Of a stretch of DNA of 64,000 nt, positions 32,161 through 44,664 are shown piece after piece. The stretch covers positions 15,873,632-15,937,631 of the forward strand of contig NC_089493.1 of NCBI RefSeq assembly GCF_036850765.1. Reading direction: 5' to 3'. The position numbers were made by a program, and so were the translations under genes. Every line of letters begins with the position of its first letter. Position 1 is the first letter of the stretch. The DNA is from Saccopteryx bilineata. Taxonomy: Eukaryota; Chordata; Mammalia; Chiroptera; Emballonuridae. A model generated the notes under the pieces. It was not told where the DNA came from, did no database searches, and saw only the letters and a list, made by a program, of their open reading frames with translations.

Positions 32161-32439
32161 TTTTTATAAGCTTAGCTTGTAAATGACACACCACTGACCA
32201 TGTTCTATCAGTCAGACTGGCCAGATCCTGATGCAACATGAGAAGGAATGATACAAGGGTATAAAGACCAGGTATAAGGGTTACTGGGACCACATAGAGG
32301 CTGTGCAGGAAGAATTTTGACCAATTGTATAGCCTGATATGACTTAGCATTGAAAGCATCATTCTTAGAAATATGTAGATCAAGTATAAGATCAAGTATT
32401 AAAATAATCGAAGAGCCAGATAATAAATTATTCAACAAG

Positions 32440-32880
32440 GATTGTAGAAGTGATGGTATTCATAAGTGTTCGAGCTCTATGTATATTTTGAAGGTATAAC
32501 TTGGAGATGTTTCTGATGAATAGGATGGGAAGTGTGAGGGAAATACAGGAATTAAAGGCAATGCCAGAATTTGTCTTTAGGAACTGAATAAATGTTGCTA
32601 ACATTTATTAAGAAAAAGGAAATTAGTCGAAAGACCAATCTGGAGCAGGAGAAGAAATCAAGAATTCTGGTGGAAATGCATTAAGTTTGAGATTATAATA
32701 GACATCCAAGTAAACAGGTCAGACAGGCTGTTTAATTAGTAAATGTGGTTTCCAGGAGAGATTTTAGGGCTGTAGACATAAAAATGGCGGTCATAAGATT
32801 ACATGTAGTCATCACAGTAAACATGGTATTTAGATACATGAGGTAAATGAGCTAATCTAGAATGTGAGTGTGGTGTAGGA
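32440..32880. repeat. Probable ancient LINE remnant
   Basis: 'ttaagtttgagattataata', 'gacatccaagtaaacaggtc' and 'gagagattttagggctgtag' form a recognisable old repeat pattern, probably L2-related. Strand and boundaries are uncertain. Confidence 0.4.
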
Positions 32881-32904
32881 GGGATTCAAGTTGGAGAAGA
32901 TGAA

Positions 32905-33182
32905 CATGTGATGATGGAGGCAGAGAGTGAAATCATGTGATTTGGAGAAGGAGGAAGGGATCCCACACCAAAAAATATAGGCAGCCAGGAGAAGCTGAGA
33001 AAGGCTAGAAACTGGCGCTCCCTTCAGAGCCTCCGGGAAGAACTGGCCCTGCCAGGGTCTTAACTTTAGGCCACTAAGACTGATTTCAGACTTCTGAGCA
33101 CCATAAGTGTAAAAGAATACATTTCTGCTGTTTAAAGATACCAAATGTGTGGCCATTTGTTACAGCAACATTCCGAGATTAA
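32905..33182 (+). repeat. MLT1-type (MaLR) LTR, forward
   Basis: 'gatggaggcagagagtgaaa', 'cttcagagcctccgggaaga', 'tgatttcagacttctgagca' and 'catttctgctgtttaaagat', ending 'tgttacagcaacattccgag', follow the MLT1 LTR 3' half. Old non-coding LTR. Confidence 0.7.
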
Positions 33183-33224
33183 GAAGGCCTCCTGTCAAAG
33201 GTCTCTCTTCATCTGTCTTCTTCA

Positions 33225-33720
33225 TCGTCCCTTCACCTCAAGTGAAATTTATTTTTACCACAGCTCTACTAAAATGCAACTTATAGACTGTAGAATTGAG
33301 TATGTAAGTGTATATTTTAATGAATTTGTAGATTTACCAAGTTGCACATCAATCACTGCAAACCAATTTTATTCCATTCCTTCCCATTAACCCAATACGA
33401 TCCTTCACGGTTGTTTATAGAGAATCCTTGTTTCCAACCTCAGCTTCAGACAACATCTAATCTACTTTCTGTCCCTGTGGCGTTGCCTTCTCTGGACACT
33501 TCTCATACATGGAATCGTGCCATCTGTGGTCTTTGTGTCTGGTTTCTTTCACTTACCACCATGTCTTCTGGAGGTTCATTCGTGTTGTAGCTCACATCAG
33601 AACTTTGTTTCTTTTTATTACTGAACAACATCCTATTATATAGACAGTCCACATTTTATTTGTTTTTCTTAAAGCTTGATGGACATTTGAGTTGTCTCAA
33701 CGCTTTAATATCCATTTCTT
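33225..33720 (-). repeat. Ancient L1M 3' UTR, reverse
   Basis: 'acatggaatcgtgccatctg', 'tctggtttctttcacttacc', 'ggaggttcattcgtgttgta' and 'gatggacatttgagttgtct' are the reversed 3' UTR of ancient mammalian L1. Confidence 0.7.
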
Positions 33721-34299
33721 CCTATACTACTTTATACCCATTTCTTTAGAGCAGGTGACATGCTATACCCGTGAACAGGAAAAGCTCTGATTCACTTTTC
33801 TATGCCCATAGCTTATCCCAGTCTCGTGCCAACAGTAGGGACTCAATGAGCACCAGCTGCAATTGTGTATTGTTTACATGGCTCAGGCCGCCAGTTCTGC
33901 TAAGCGTCGGTGATTACGTCCACCCACCCTCTGCACAGGCGGCGTTTCCCTGTTCAGCACTTCCTCCTTTAGTTATTTTCCATTTTTTCCTGCTGAGCTT
34001 TCTCCTGGCAGGTTGTTAAAGTCACAGTTTGCTGAAAACTTCCTTTTAAATGTCCTTAGGACAAAGGGCAACGTGCTTCACAGTTTAAAATCTAGATATA
34101 AGCTTTGGAGAAAGAGCAGTCATTTGAATAAAAAAACGTTACGTATCTTTGTCATGCCCTTTTGTCAGACCACATTATAGACCTAAGTAAAGAATAATAA
34201 GAGTGCAAACATAAAAATTAATAGAAACCCCTTAGTCTGAAGAGCTCTGAACATTTAAGAAAAGAAAAATTTAAAAAAAAATCTTGGTGATGGTAAAGT
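33721..34299. other. Unassigned sequence with possible L2 end
   Basis: 33780-33860 has 'actcaatgagcaccagctgc', possibly a degraded L2 end. The rest is not assigned. Confidence 0.35.
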
Positions 34300-35560
34300 T
34301 GAATTCCTTTGGTTCTTCCCAACGTTCAGCTTTGAAGCCCAATACTCAGCAAAGAATATTGGCGTCTGACTCCTAGGAGGGTTCCATGAATACCCCTTTT
34401 GAAAGATTTAGTTTCTCTTTCACAGCATTTTAGAAATCACTCATGCTGTTATGAAAATCGGATAATGGCCCCACAATATACCCTGAAATGAAAAAGAATG
34501 CAAAGGGAAATAAAGCGAGAAAACCCACAACACGCGGGCATTATCAATTCAGGCTCAATCAGGCTTCGCAGGTGGAATCAGTCTTAATTCAAAGGGCCCT
34601 TTCCTCAGAGATTGAGGCAAGTGATACTTTTCTTTGTGGCCTTTCAGCGCCTTTCATTCCACACAATGACGGCATACAGCACGTCTGAGAGCTGCGCTTT
34701 CGGAAATGTGTAGCAGGACAGTGAAATGAGACAAGAGAAAGACGCAGAGAGGCGTTTTATTGAAAAGCATATTGTAGAGCTTAGCTTCAAATTGGACACT
34801 TGCTTTTTGATGGGTCCGCTTTTAAAATAGGAAATTGATTTTCAGTTAACCAACTGAGAGGAAAATGCACGGCTCCACTCTCGCCCCTAATTCCGCGGGC
34901 AGTCCTTCCTCCCTGACTGACTTGCCTTGTGAAGGCATTTGAATACGTACTTGGCAAAGAGCGCGTGTCTGGGGTTTAGGCGTGCTGCGCCCTGAGCAAT
35001 TCAGTCTCCATTTATGTCGCTGTATCTGCTGTCTTCCCCCAGACTGGAGAAAAAAGACTTCCATTAGGGCGGTATGCAGTTTAGGGGAAATCGTGTGTGT
35101 AGCCCGAGCAGCGCTTTGAAATGTGACATCGTGTAATAAGTGAATTACATTCTAGTAGATAAAATGTGACACGTGCGAATTAATTACTGATACTAACTTG
35201 ATTTACATTCAATTGCTGGTGATTTGTCATTTTAAATTACCTATGAAAAAATTATTTTGGTTTATGATCCATCCCAAATGAGGAACTTTAAGTAGGCGTG
35301 ATGGTGTTGTGGACTGGAAATACCCACGGCGTGTTCCGTGGTTCTCCGCAATCCGCCATGATCAGCTGTGATGCTGGGGAGAATGTCGTTAAGTATTCAG
35401 GGTTTCATGAAGAGGAGCCGCAAAGGAATGAGGCAGCAACAATACTGCAAGTGGAGGACCCCAATAACTCCAGGATTGAGGTGCCTTGGAGAGATCAGCT
35501 ATCCAATTTATTAAGAAGAAATATGTCATCTTGCATAAGAAACTAACAAACAGTTAGTCA
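34300..35560. other. Repeat-free block with many retained CpGs
   Basis: No transposon was recognised in 1.26 kb. Between about 34500 and 35190 CpG dinucleotides are frequent (for example 'cacgcgggc', 'gaaagacgcagagaggcg', 'ttccgcgggc', 'gagcgcgtg'), in a genome region where CpG is otherwise depleted. An E-box CACGTG lies at about 35171-35176, next to homeodomain-type 'gaattaattac'. It could be a regulatory element. The frames inside are short and unconvincing. Confidence 0.35.
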
Positions 35561-36431
35561 TTCGGTGCTTTTGGCTTTCCTCCAACAGAAAACACCTCCC
35601 CTTTCGATTTCCTCAGTGCCTAACACATACTGGCCCTCAGAAAATATTTGATGAACGAGCAATTGGATACATAGCTCATGTTAGCTGATGTTTGCTTTCC
35701 TAGGCTTTTGTTTCCAAATCAGTAAAGATAAAATGAAATAAAATGATGTTGGTTCAATGCATTTGAAGGTGCCATTGAACCCCAATAATCATAAAATATA
35801 GGGATGGGAGGTAGCTCATTCAATCAGCTTCTAAAGACACTCAAATAAGTGGCCATCTTGTCTCTGCTTGAACACCACAAGTTACAGGAGACTTCATGAG
35901 GAAGCCCACACCATATTTCTTCCACTTTCATTTAAAAATATATAGCACTTTCTATTGAGTTTAAATATAGCTGTCTAACATATGCAACCATTCTTCCTTC
36001 TGGGGTAATATGTGCAACAAGAGGTTAGATGCAACTCTTTCTGCTGTATTAGAAATTTAACAAAGACACGAATAGCCAAGAACAAAATAATTGGTACAAA
36101 GTATTTATGCCCTACCATAAAGTCACCTAGATCACCTGCCTATTGAGGACTTGCACTGGAGTTGGCCTCAAATTAATTCTTTCTGCACTGGTCCATCACC
36201 CACCACCCAGCAATCTAAGGAAAAGCTAAGAATGCATGGACTAATGTTGACGAGATTGCAGAGTGAGGATCATTTCTCACAAGATTTCAGAAAACTGTGG
36301 TTGCTATTCTCTTTTTATTTTTCATTTCAAGTAAATTAAGGGGAAGCTTCAAAAGAATGAAATGCTTAACAGGCCTTCCTGGAGTCTGAAGGACAGAAAC
36401 CCTGGCGCCAAACTTTTGTATGAAAGCTTAA
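35561..36431. other. Unassigned sequence with a short L2 3' end
   Basis: 35597-35665 has 'cagtgcctaacacatactgg' and 'gaaaatatttgatgaacgag', typical of an L2 end. The remainder has no identified feature. Confidence 0.4.
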
Positions 36432-36626
36432 AGGAAGAACAGAGTCACCCTCTCTGGAAACAAAGTGGAGAGAAGGATTCGCACTGAGAATGGCACGCTC
36501 ATTCTGAGTAACATTGCTTCCAGTGTGCCAGATGTGGTCACCACAGAAGTGATTCTGATTGTGTCTCTTGAGAGGGACACTTCCTTAGAAGATGAAGGAG
36601 TTAGGGTGACTCTGAGCGAAGGGTAA
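36432..36626 (+). other. 64-codon open frame with codon-like composition
   Basis: From the in-frame stop before 36432 to the TAA at 36624 the frame has no ATG start. It reads naturally as protein, with segments such as TENGTLILSNI, a sequence style seen in immunoglobulin-like strands, but without the usual cysteine. 'aaag' precedes it and 'gggtaaga', a good splice-donor match, follows at about 36621. It could be an exon, an exon relic or chance. The reverse strand is also open here (36428-36694). Confidence 0.2.
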
Positions 36627-37200
36627 GAAATTGAATAAGACAAGTTAGGAGTCACAACGCCCTTATCACAGGTTGCAAAATTGCAACACACCATGCCTAC
36701 ATGGCTTCCATATCTGAATCCAGTTTTTATTAGTCAGGTAAATCTCTCTTTTCCGAGAAAGGGGGCCCATGCTGGCTTACACTGGTGGGACACGAAGCAT
36801 TGTCTATTGAATACGATAGAAGGAGAAACAGGAAATAGAGGTAAAACTGACAGTATTGCCTCCCCCTCCTGCAGATTTCTAAGTCAAAATCAGGCCAGAT
36901 CTGGGGAAGGGAAGAAGTTTTAACTTGAATGATATTTAGATGGCTTATACTGCCCCAGACTAGATTTTATTACCAGGGAAAGGGGCTCTTCATGCATGGC
37001 CTGACAGTCACTGCTCAAGATTGCATCCATAATTTGAAAAAAAAAATTGAAAAGATGAATTTGAAGAGGCAGTAGTGGAAATGAATAAAGTTTCCTGCTG
37101 ATATAGTAAAACCAATTCACTAAAAAATATAATCACATGTAGAATACAGAATTTCTCTTCTAGGTATCCAGTCTTCAAATATTTATTTACAGTCTTCCAC
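36627..37200. other. Unassigned sequence
   Basis: No repeat or gene recognised. Confidence 0.4.
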
Positions 37201-37215
37201 TATATCTGCATTTTT

Positions 37216-37629
37216 TTCCTTTTTTTTTTTTTTTTTTTTTTTTTTGTATTTTTCTGAAGCTGGAAACGGGGAGAGACAGTCAGACAGACTCCTGCATGCG
37301 CCCCACCGGGATCCACCCAGCACGCCCACTAGGGGTGACGCTCTGCCCACCAGGGGGCGATGCTCTGCCCCTCCGGGGTGTTGCTCTGCTGCGACCAGAG
37401 CAACTCTAGAGCCTGGGGCAGAGGCCAAGGAGCCATCCCCAGCGCCCGGGCCGTCTTTGCTCCAATGGAGCTTTGGCTGCGGGAGGGGAAGAGAGAGACA
37501 GAGAGGAAAGAGAGGGGGAGGGGTAGAGAAGCAGATGGGTGCTTCTCCTGTGTGCCCTGCCCAGGAATCGAACCCGGGACTTCTGCACGCCAGGCCGACG
37601 CTCTACCACTGAGCCAATCAGCCAGGGCC
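37216..37629 (-). mobile_element. Young tRNA-derived SINE ('ggccctggcc' family), reverse
   Basis: Complete copy with an intact tRNA-like head, C/T body and long T-run (37220-37245, the tail). The repeated 'ctctgcccaccaggggg' / 'ctctgcccctccgggg' blocks of the family are present. Flanking duplication: TATATCTGCATTTTT at 37201-37215 and TATATATGCATTTTT at 37630-37644, one mismatch. Confidence 0.9.
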
Positions 37630-37760
37630 TATATATGCATTTTTATCTTTCTGTGGGGGAGGTGACTTGATGAAACATGAGTTTAATCAAGTATCGGGAA
37701 AAAATGTGGAAGACTTTAAAATGAGGTTGCAGAATGTTCTTTCAATTGAATGGTGAACAT

Positions 37761-38086
37761 CAGGGGTCCCCAAACTTTTTACACAGGGGGCCAGTTCACT
37801 GTCCCTCAGACCATTGGAGGGCCAGACTATAAAAAAAACTATGAACAAATCCCTATGCACACTGCACATATCTTATTTTAAAGTAAAAAAACAAAATGAG
37901 AATACAATATTTAAAATAAAGAACAAGTAAATTTAAATCAACAAGCTGACCAGTATTTCAATGGGAACTATGCTCCTCTCACCGACCACTAATGAAAGAG
38001 GTGCCCCTTCTGGAAGTGCGGTGGGGCCGGATAAATGGCCTCAGGGGGCCGCATGCGGCCTGCGGGCTGTAGTTTGGGGACCCCTG
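37761..38086 (-). mobile_element. Non-autonomous hAT-like transposon, reverse
   Basis: Inverted ends CAGGGGTCCCCAAACTTTTT and TAGTTTGGGGACCCCTG; 326 bp. The exact 8-bp duplication GTGAACAT lies at 37753-37760 and 38087-38094. Orientation is opposite to the copies at 13701 and 15105. It has no transposase. Confidence 0.92.
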
Positions 38087-38094
38087 GTGAACAT

Positions 38095-39254
38095 TGTCTA
38101 GTATACAATTTTCTGAGTCTGCAGTTCCCTTTGTCTTTGATTGACTTACTGGGTTATTTTACAACTCTGTAGAGATGAAAGTTAAGTAGTAGAAAATTGA
38201 TAGTAATGCAAATGTTTCCTGTCCATAACTTGGAAAATGATTTCTGCTCATAGAAATACAGAGGAATTCTCTCTGGTAGATGACATAAATCTCTGTAAGT
38301 GAAGTCTTTCTTTGAACAGGTTGTAACATCTTACTGATGCTCTCATTAATTAGTGAGGTATATTAAATCTTTGCCACACATTCATTTCATATTTGTTTGA
38401 GAGGTATGACCATACCCTCTTTTTTTAAAATTTCTTTTTAACAGAAGTCTGAAGCGGTCAGCAGAAGGCACAACTTACTCGGAGGTCTAGATTGTCTGGA
38501 AAATACCCAAAGTAATGAAGGCTACATAGCTAGGAGCTGAGTGGGGAAACAAGGTTGGTAAGTCATAGCATATAGCCTTATGATCTACTAGAATGGGGTA
38601 TTCAAGACAGATCCACTCAGCAGAAAGGTATATTCAGGGGATGGAGAGTATTGGAAACATAAGAAAAAGCAGCATAGAGAAGGCATTTTGGGGTTTCTGG
38701 TAAAATTTATGAGGAAGAACCCATCTGTGGCTGGTGTTTACATTCTGAACATGGTATGAAACTCAGGAGCTCTATGTTAAAGGGCAAAGATTTGAAGAGG
38801 TACGCATGATTGGAAGCTTGCGAATGATAGAGGATATGTTTTGTTTATCTTTGCAGCATCAATTTTTATTTTTAGACCTTTCCTTGTGAAAAAACCCTTG
38901 GTGTGCATATTGTGGATTGTTCCCCACAAACCTTGTGTGGAAAACGAGATCGGAATAGCCGTTCTTCCATGCAACATTTCCCATTGGATGTGATAAACCA
39001 TAAGCGCAATCAACACTCAGCAAATCAATTTCCTTATCTTCTTCCTTAGAACTGCAATTTCCTTAAACGTTTGCTTCCAAGCCACCGAAGGCAACACTTA
39101 ACACTTTGATGATATCTTGTCATCGTGTTACATGGATCACAGTCCTTCCAGAATGAGTCTTTTCTGTTTCACCTCTGTTCCCTATGCCCAGATTACATAC
39201 TTTAGTATCTTCATGGTAGCGTATATTTATCCTGGTACTGACATCTACATTCAT
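38095..39254. other. Unassigned sequence
   Basis: About 1.1 kb with no named repeat and no convincing gene. Confidence 0.4.
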
Positions 39255-39460
39255 CAGGAGAGACTAGGGCATGTTGTAATAAAAGACAATTCCAAAACTC
39301 AGTGCCTTAACATAAAACTGTTTATATCTTACTTACACCAATTTCATTACTGAGGCTGGTGACTCTTGGGAGCCACCGACCTCTATAAAGGGATTAGTCA
39401 ATTTGTGCTCCTTCAATCTTATGGCTCTGCCAACTCAACGTGAAGATTTCTCAAAAGTCA
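39255..39460 (-). repeat. Ancient LTR-like remnant, reverse
   Basis: 'gacaattccaaaactcagtg', 'ccttaacataaaactgttta' and 'ttactgaggctggtgactct' resemble the reverse of an old LTR-type repeat. Weak. Confidence 0.35.
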
Positions 39461-39469
39461 CTGCAGAAA

Positions 39470-39495
39470 AAAACAAACAAACAAACAAACAAAAA
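39470..39495 (+). repeat. (AAAC)n microsatellite
   Basis: Five consecutive AAAC-type units with an A-run before them. Confidence 0.85.
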
Positions 39496-41573
39496 TGACT
39501 GGCTAATTCTGTACTGGCAATTAAATACTGTGTCTCAAGAGTGATTTAGGCATCTTTTTTTAACATCCCCTTGTTACAGCAAGGCACATGCTTCACTCAA
39601 GTAGGGGTCACTGGGACCTATGAGTTTTGATTAGAATTTCTTGGAATAGTGCTCAGACCTCAAGACATAAAGTGCTGCTTATCTCTAGATAGATGGTATT
39701 TAAGGTGTTCAAGAAAGGGTCCAACACAGCATGGTGACCAGGTTTCAAAAAGGGGACACAAGCTGGCTTTCTCTGGTATGACTGGGATGCACAGTGAGGC
39801 TGGTTATCATAGCACCAAAGAAAGCTAGTGGTCAAAGCCAACAGCTATTGGCGAGCGTCACTGACAGAAACAGTCAACAAATCAGCAAATCAAGAAAGTC
39901 TTGTTGTTTTTTTTTCTCGTTTTTTTTTTTTCTCTTCCATTTTACCTCTAACAACTTCTACTGGGAGAACCTAAAAGTAAGCCAGTTATTAGGGTGTCTA
40001 GTATACATAGCTTATGGAATTCTAATTCTACTTTTACAAAGGAGAGTTATGGAAAGTGAATTTGAACATAAAAGAAGGGTGTAGATAAGTATACCAGCAT
40101 AGTCTACCCTTTCCAGCTGCTCTGCAAACTTACACAGTGTTTTACACATATATGACATTTTATGCAGCAAAGTAAGAATTATTTTCCTTTGCCTAATAAG
40201 CTGCAACTATTGTTGGCCAAATGGAAATGCTCTCACTTTCTCGTTAAATAGAGTAGGAACAAAATCATAAAGTGAGGTCACTTTCTCTTTCAGTTCAGCC
40301 ACAAAATTACTTGAATGTTCTTTAACCTAAACATTAAATTATGAATATAACTATCATCAACCAACTATTCTCATGTGAGATAACAAAAAGAACTAAAAAA
40401 GGGTAAAATTAGTGCATGTGCCAATCAATCTGAAATATTCTCCACAATTTCTGTGACATTACAGTGAGTATGTGTGTGTTGCTATAATCTTCATATTTGT
40501 GATTTCTGTTGCTAATCATGAGGCTATAGGGTTTTTTAAAACTCTTTTAACTGTTCATTTCATATTGCCTTTGTCAGTAACCTCCATTTGTCTTGGTTAT
40601 TTACTAAGAGATGGTGGAATGACCAAACCATAAGTCTTAGAGTGTCTATATCTTTTGCAGATTTGTTTCCATTGAGTTGCCACAGCTCTCTACTAACTTT
40701 CACTATTGAGACATGGAAATACTACAAGGCACCCTGGGGAATCACCTTGGCTCTAGACACAGATTCCCCTGACCACATGGTGTAACATTAACTCAATTCC
40801 CCCTTCATAAACAGGGTCAGTCTCCCAGCCAATGCAGTAATCTGTTGGTGCAGTGGCATGAGAATCCCCAAATTATAAGGTAGCCATCTCATCCTTCTAC
40901 TCAAAAGAACTGTTGTATCACCTGTGAGCTGCATTTTGCCATTAAGAACAAATATGAACATCTATTTTCTGGAGCTTGTGGTCTATCAAGCTATTTAAAG
41001 GTACTCGTGTATCAAAGGAAAACACCGTGGGGCATAGGATAGGTATTACCTTTCAAAATTTTGGGTTTTCCCAGGTTTTGAAAATAAACTCCAAGTCCAT
41101 CTCTTACAGAAATACTTCCTAAAAAAGACTTATACATCCTATGGCATTTTGTGTTTCTTACATGCAACAATTCTGGATCTCTGTGTATACTTACTGAATA
41201 CTTTTCTTGTTTATTGTCATTGTTGCTATGTTTATTCTACTTCTACCACTCCTAATTTTGGATTCTTTATATATCTATTTAGTTCTTTATTATTATGTAA
41301 GCTCTCAAATGCAGCATTTTGACTATATAAAGGTGATATTGAAGCAGAGATCATCAGCTTCAAACTCAGGTACATTTGCCATGTATCTACATTATATCAG
41401 ATGACTACATATTGGCCAAGAGGAATAAACCTTTAATTATGGACTGTCAGATATCAGCATTTTGTATGTGGGAGGGTATAATTTCTGAAGAGTAGCCCAC
41501 TCGAAATTCATCACAGCAGACTTATAGCTATCTCTTCACATAATTGATAGGCTTTGGTGTTGGCAATTATGTT
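39496..41573. other. Unassigned sequence
   Basis: Two kilobases with no repeat I can name. T-runs near 39906-39930. Frames are short. It reads as AT-rich single-copy sequence. Confidence 0.4.
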
Positions 41574-41584
41574 TGAACTTATAT

Positions 41585-41627
41585 ATTTTTTAAATTAATT
41601 TATTTATTTATTCATTTTGGAGAGGGG

Positions 41628-41668
<41 letters not shown>

Positions 41669-41804
41669 GAGAGAGAGACAGGGGGGAGGAGCTGGAAGCA
41701 TCAACTCCCATATGTGCCTTGATCAGGCAAGCCCAGGGTTTCGAACCAGCGACCTCAGCATTTCCAGGTCGACGCTTTATCCGCTGCGCCACCACAGGTC
41801 AGGC
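41585..41804 (-). mobile_element. Short tRNA-headed SINE with (GA)n, reverse
   Basis: This is the reverse orientation of the family at 22526. The reverse-strand head 'gcctgacctgtggtggcgca' and B-box-like 'tggttcgaaacc' are clean. A (GA)n tract fills about 41632-41670. The duplication TGAACTTATAT is exact at 41574-41584 and 41805-41815. Confidence 0.9.
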
Positions 41805-41815
41805 TGAACTTATAT

Positions 41816-42759
41816 TTCTCTTCTGATTCATTGTCCTTCCCTTCAATGTTTTACACAAACCTTTTTTTGTTTGTTTGTTTCAAAATAGGCACTCATCAAA
41901 CATTTGTCAAATATACAGTAACATATAGTTTTTCTAAAGTTCCACTTAATTATAAAAAATTAACATGGATGGGCTTTAAATTCTTTCCAACTCTTTTTCC
42001 GACCTCTCAAAGCACGCAAGCTAACTAACAGAACCTGTTTTCAATGTGTTATTTCCCACATACGTATTGTGGGAGGGAACAACATATTATTAGGAAATTT
42101 TCATGAAAACATTATATCTGGACATGAAGAATGCCTGCTCTCTGGCTTTGATTTGATAACACAAAAGAAAATTCAAGTGGGAGAAGTGTCACCCCTGATT
42201 TTGAATACATGTCTTTGGGTATTTGCCAACAAAATATTGATATACTTTTAATGGAATGATCTCACCTGGGCAGGCTCCCAAAAGCCTTCCTTTTCTAGTA
42301 TTATATGAAATATAAATATTTGGCAAAAGTATTCCAGTAAGGTGTCAAGGAGAGGATTAGAAGACCAACTGTCATAGGTTTCCATCTCACCACAGACGCC
42401 TATGCTCACCGCACACCTATGCTCACAATCCTATCCTTCTCCCATTGTCAGAAGTTATTTAGGTTGGACCCGGAAATTAGATAAAAGCTTTTCTGATAAC
42501 AGAGATGATAAGTCTATACCATGCATTTTCATATTGATTTTATCTAATTGAACGTTTTATCATATGCTGCTATATTTTTTTTTGCTGTATTATTGCATCA
42601 ATACAACTACAAGTGATTGAACATACCAGACTTTTTTTTATATGCTTTTTAATTTCTTCTCCTCCCTTCCACTCTATGTCTGAGTTATTATGAGTGGTTT
42701 GAATTGTTAATGAAAAAAAATTTAAATTGGTATTTCAGTTCATTTTCTTTAGTCTAAGG
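41816..42759. other. Unassigned sequence
   Basis: No gene or repeat recognised in this stretch. Confidence 0.4.
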
Positions 42760-42866
42760 GATCCTTAAGGGGAGATACTATGTTTTATTCATCTTTGTAA
42801 CTCCAGAGCTTATTCTGGGCTTATAGTGCACATTAGGTACTCAATACACACTCTCTGAATAAAGAA
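42760..42866 (+). repeat. L2 3' end, forward
   Basis: 'ttttattcatctttgtaact', 'ccagagcttattctgggctt' and 'attaggtactcaatacacac' fit the L2 terminus. Confidence 0.55.
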
Positions 42867-44651
42867 GAATATAATCTAGCGAGTAGATAGAGGTACACAT
42901 GGGTAGACAAATATGTCTAAGATTAGTACTGTCATGCATTATCAAAGACAGTCATGACAATAAATGTATGGTAGTGACAAGTACAGAGGACCAAGCCTGC
43001 CAGGACTCTATAATGACAGACTGAACTTGATCTTCTTTATTATCGGTCTTAAAAAAGACAATTGATGAAGGGATGTGTTTCTGTAACTATGTGCTTATAA
43101 TCTTGGCCTTGGTCTGTTGGAATAAGAGAAGAATAGAAAGATCTTAGGCTTTTGCTCTAAACAAAAGAAAGACAGGCTAGATATAAAATGAAAAAAGAAA
43201 GACGTGTTCATGCATAAATTGTAACTGTGGGGCAGGTGAAGATCTGTTTCTTTTATGCATGGACACATGGACTTGGGCAGCTCGGGGTGAATTATAGGGC
43301 ATACTGAGCACTTTATAATCACTGTTGGCCACCATAACATTGAACTAGTAGCTTTGCTGTTATCCTTTGGATTTTTTTGTTCTAAATCACAGAGATTCTT
43401 CAGCACGTAAGCGTGTCTGTGTTGCAGGGGAATGGCTACCACAAGTGTCCTTGACACTCTGATAATAGTGGCAGAGTTCACTGATTCTTTATGCCATATT
43501 TTAATACAGTATGCTCATCTTTTCATATATTTAAGAAATTGTGATTATGTTATTATTCTTGGTCAGGTGGCCCGGATAATGAAACCAAACAGTTAACAGT
43601 GATTTTGGCTGCTTATTTATATTATGGTGGCATGCTCAGAGTCACCATAGGATTTGGGAAATCTACAACTTGCATTCTGACTTTGGTAAGCCTACATGTA
43701 GAATTCAGTAGAGGTATATAGAAAATTCTATGCTACTGGGTACTACTGTTAAAGGCTTATGACAACAATTCTTGTACATACCACGTTATTTTAAGTTTTT
43801 TTCTCATTTATTTTTCTTCTACTTATATAGTTGTAATCACCAACAAGCAGCACTGGCCTCTCACATTATTTATTGTTTCAATATAGGGGACAATTACATA
43901 TAATTAGCTGGACGACACCACTCGTTTGCTGGTGGAATTTGCTAGGAATGCATTTGCTCCTTCTGGGAGTTGCTTTCTATTTCCTGCACCACTGCTCAGA
44001 TGCTGTTTAGAAAGACCTATCTTTATTTTTCCCACCTTATTTATTGCTTCATTGGTCTGAGGCAGGAAGAAAGCATATGAAAATCAGGTTGCAACAGCCT
44101 GTGAATAATATCACAGGAGGCAGAGAAAGAGTTGCATACCAATTAGAAAACAAACACCCCAAAAGGCACAAGGTAAGTTTTCAATAACATATTTATTTGT
44201 GGGTGAAGAAATCCAGGTGAATTTGTCAGTTCCTTAAGATATTTTATGGGAATTGCCATTTGATTCCTTTGAAGATGTAATTCACATAGTATCTTGTTTC
44301 TCTGCCATGGTGTGTGTTCCACACAATTTGATTTTCCAGATGGCTGAAGGTCACTACCTTGTCACGAACCCTTAAAAATAATTAGTATTTTCAAAAAAAG
44401 ATAATTTTCTAAACTATATTGATCTTTACCCTGCCTTGTTAAACAGAATTTACATAACATAATTGAACCTACCATGAAATTCTCAAAAACATGACCTTAA
44501 GCCATGCTATGCCCATTATCCTATGGACTCTGATCTATTGGAGCTTGAAGAATTGGAATAAATGATTTAGTATCACTGAAGTCCTGTCCTTGTGGCAGAA
44601 TCTGTGTGCAAGAAAAGCTCTTTAAAAAACTTTGTGAAGCAAGCCTTAGAA
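42867..44651. other. Unassigned sequence
   Basis: A 1.8-kb stretch without a named repeat. A 128-codon reverse frame at 43095-43481 has no domain features. Confidence 0.4.
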
Positions 44652-44664
44652 ATCTGTTGTTTAA

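Noticed and set aside
32060..32438. Two overlapping reverse frames of about 76-111 codons
   Set aside because: In a region of old repeats; no known domain.
43095..43481. 128-codon reverse frame with several Cys and His
   Set aside because: Spacing does not fit a zinc-finger family and no exon signals were seen; treated as chance.
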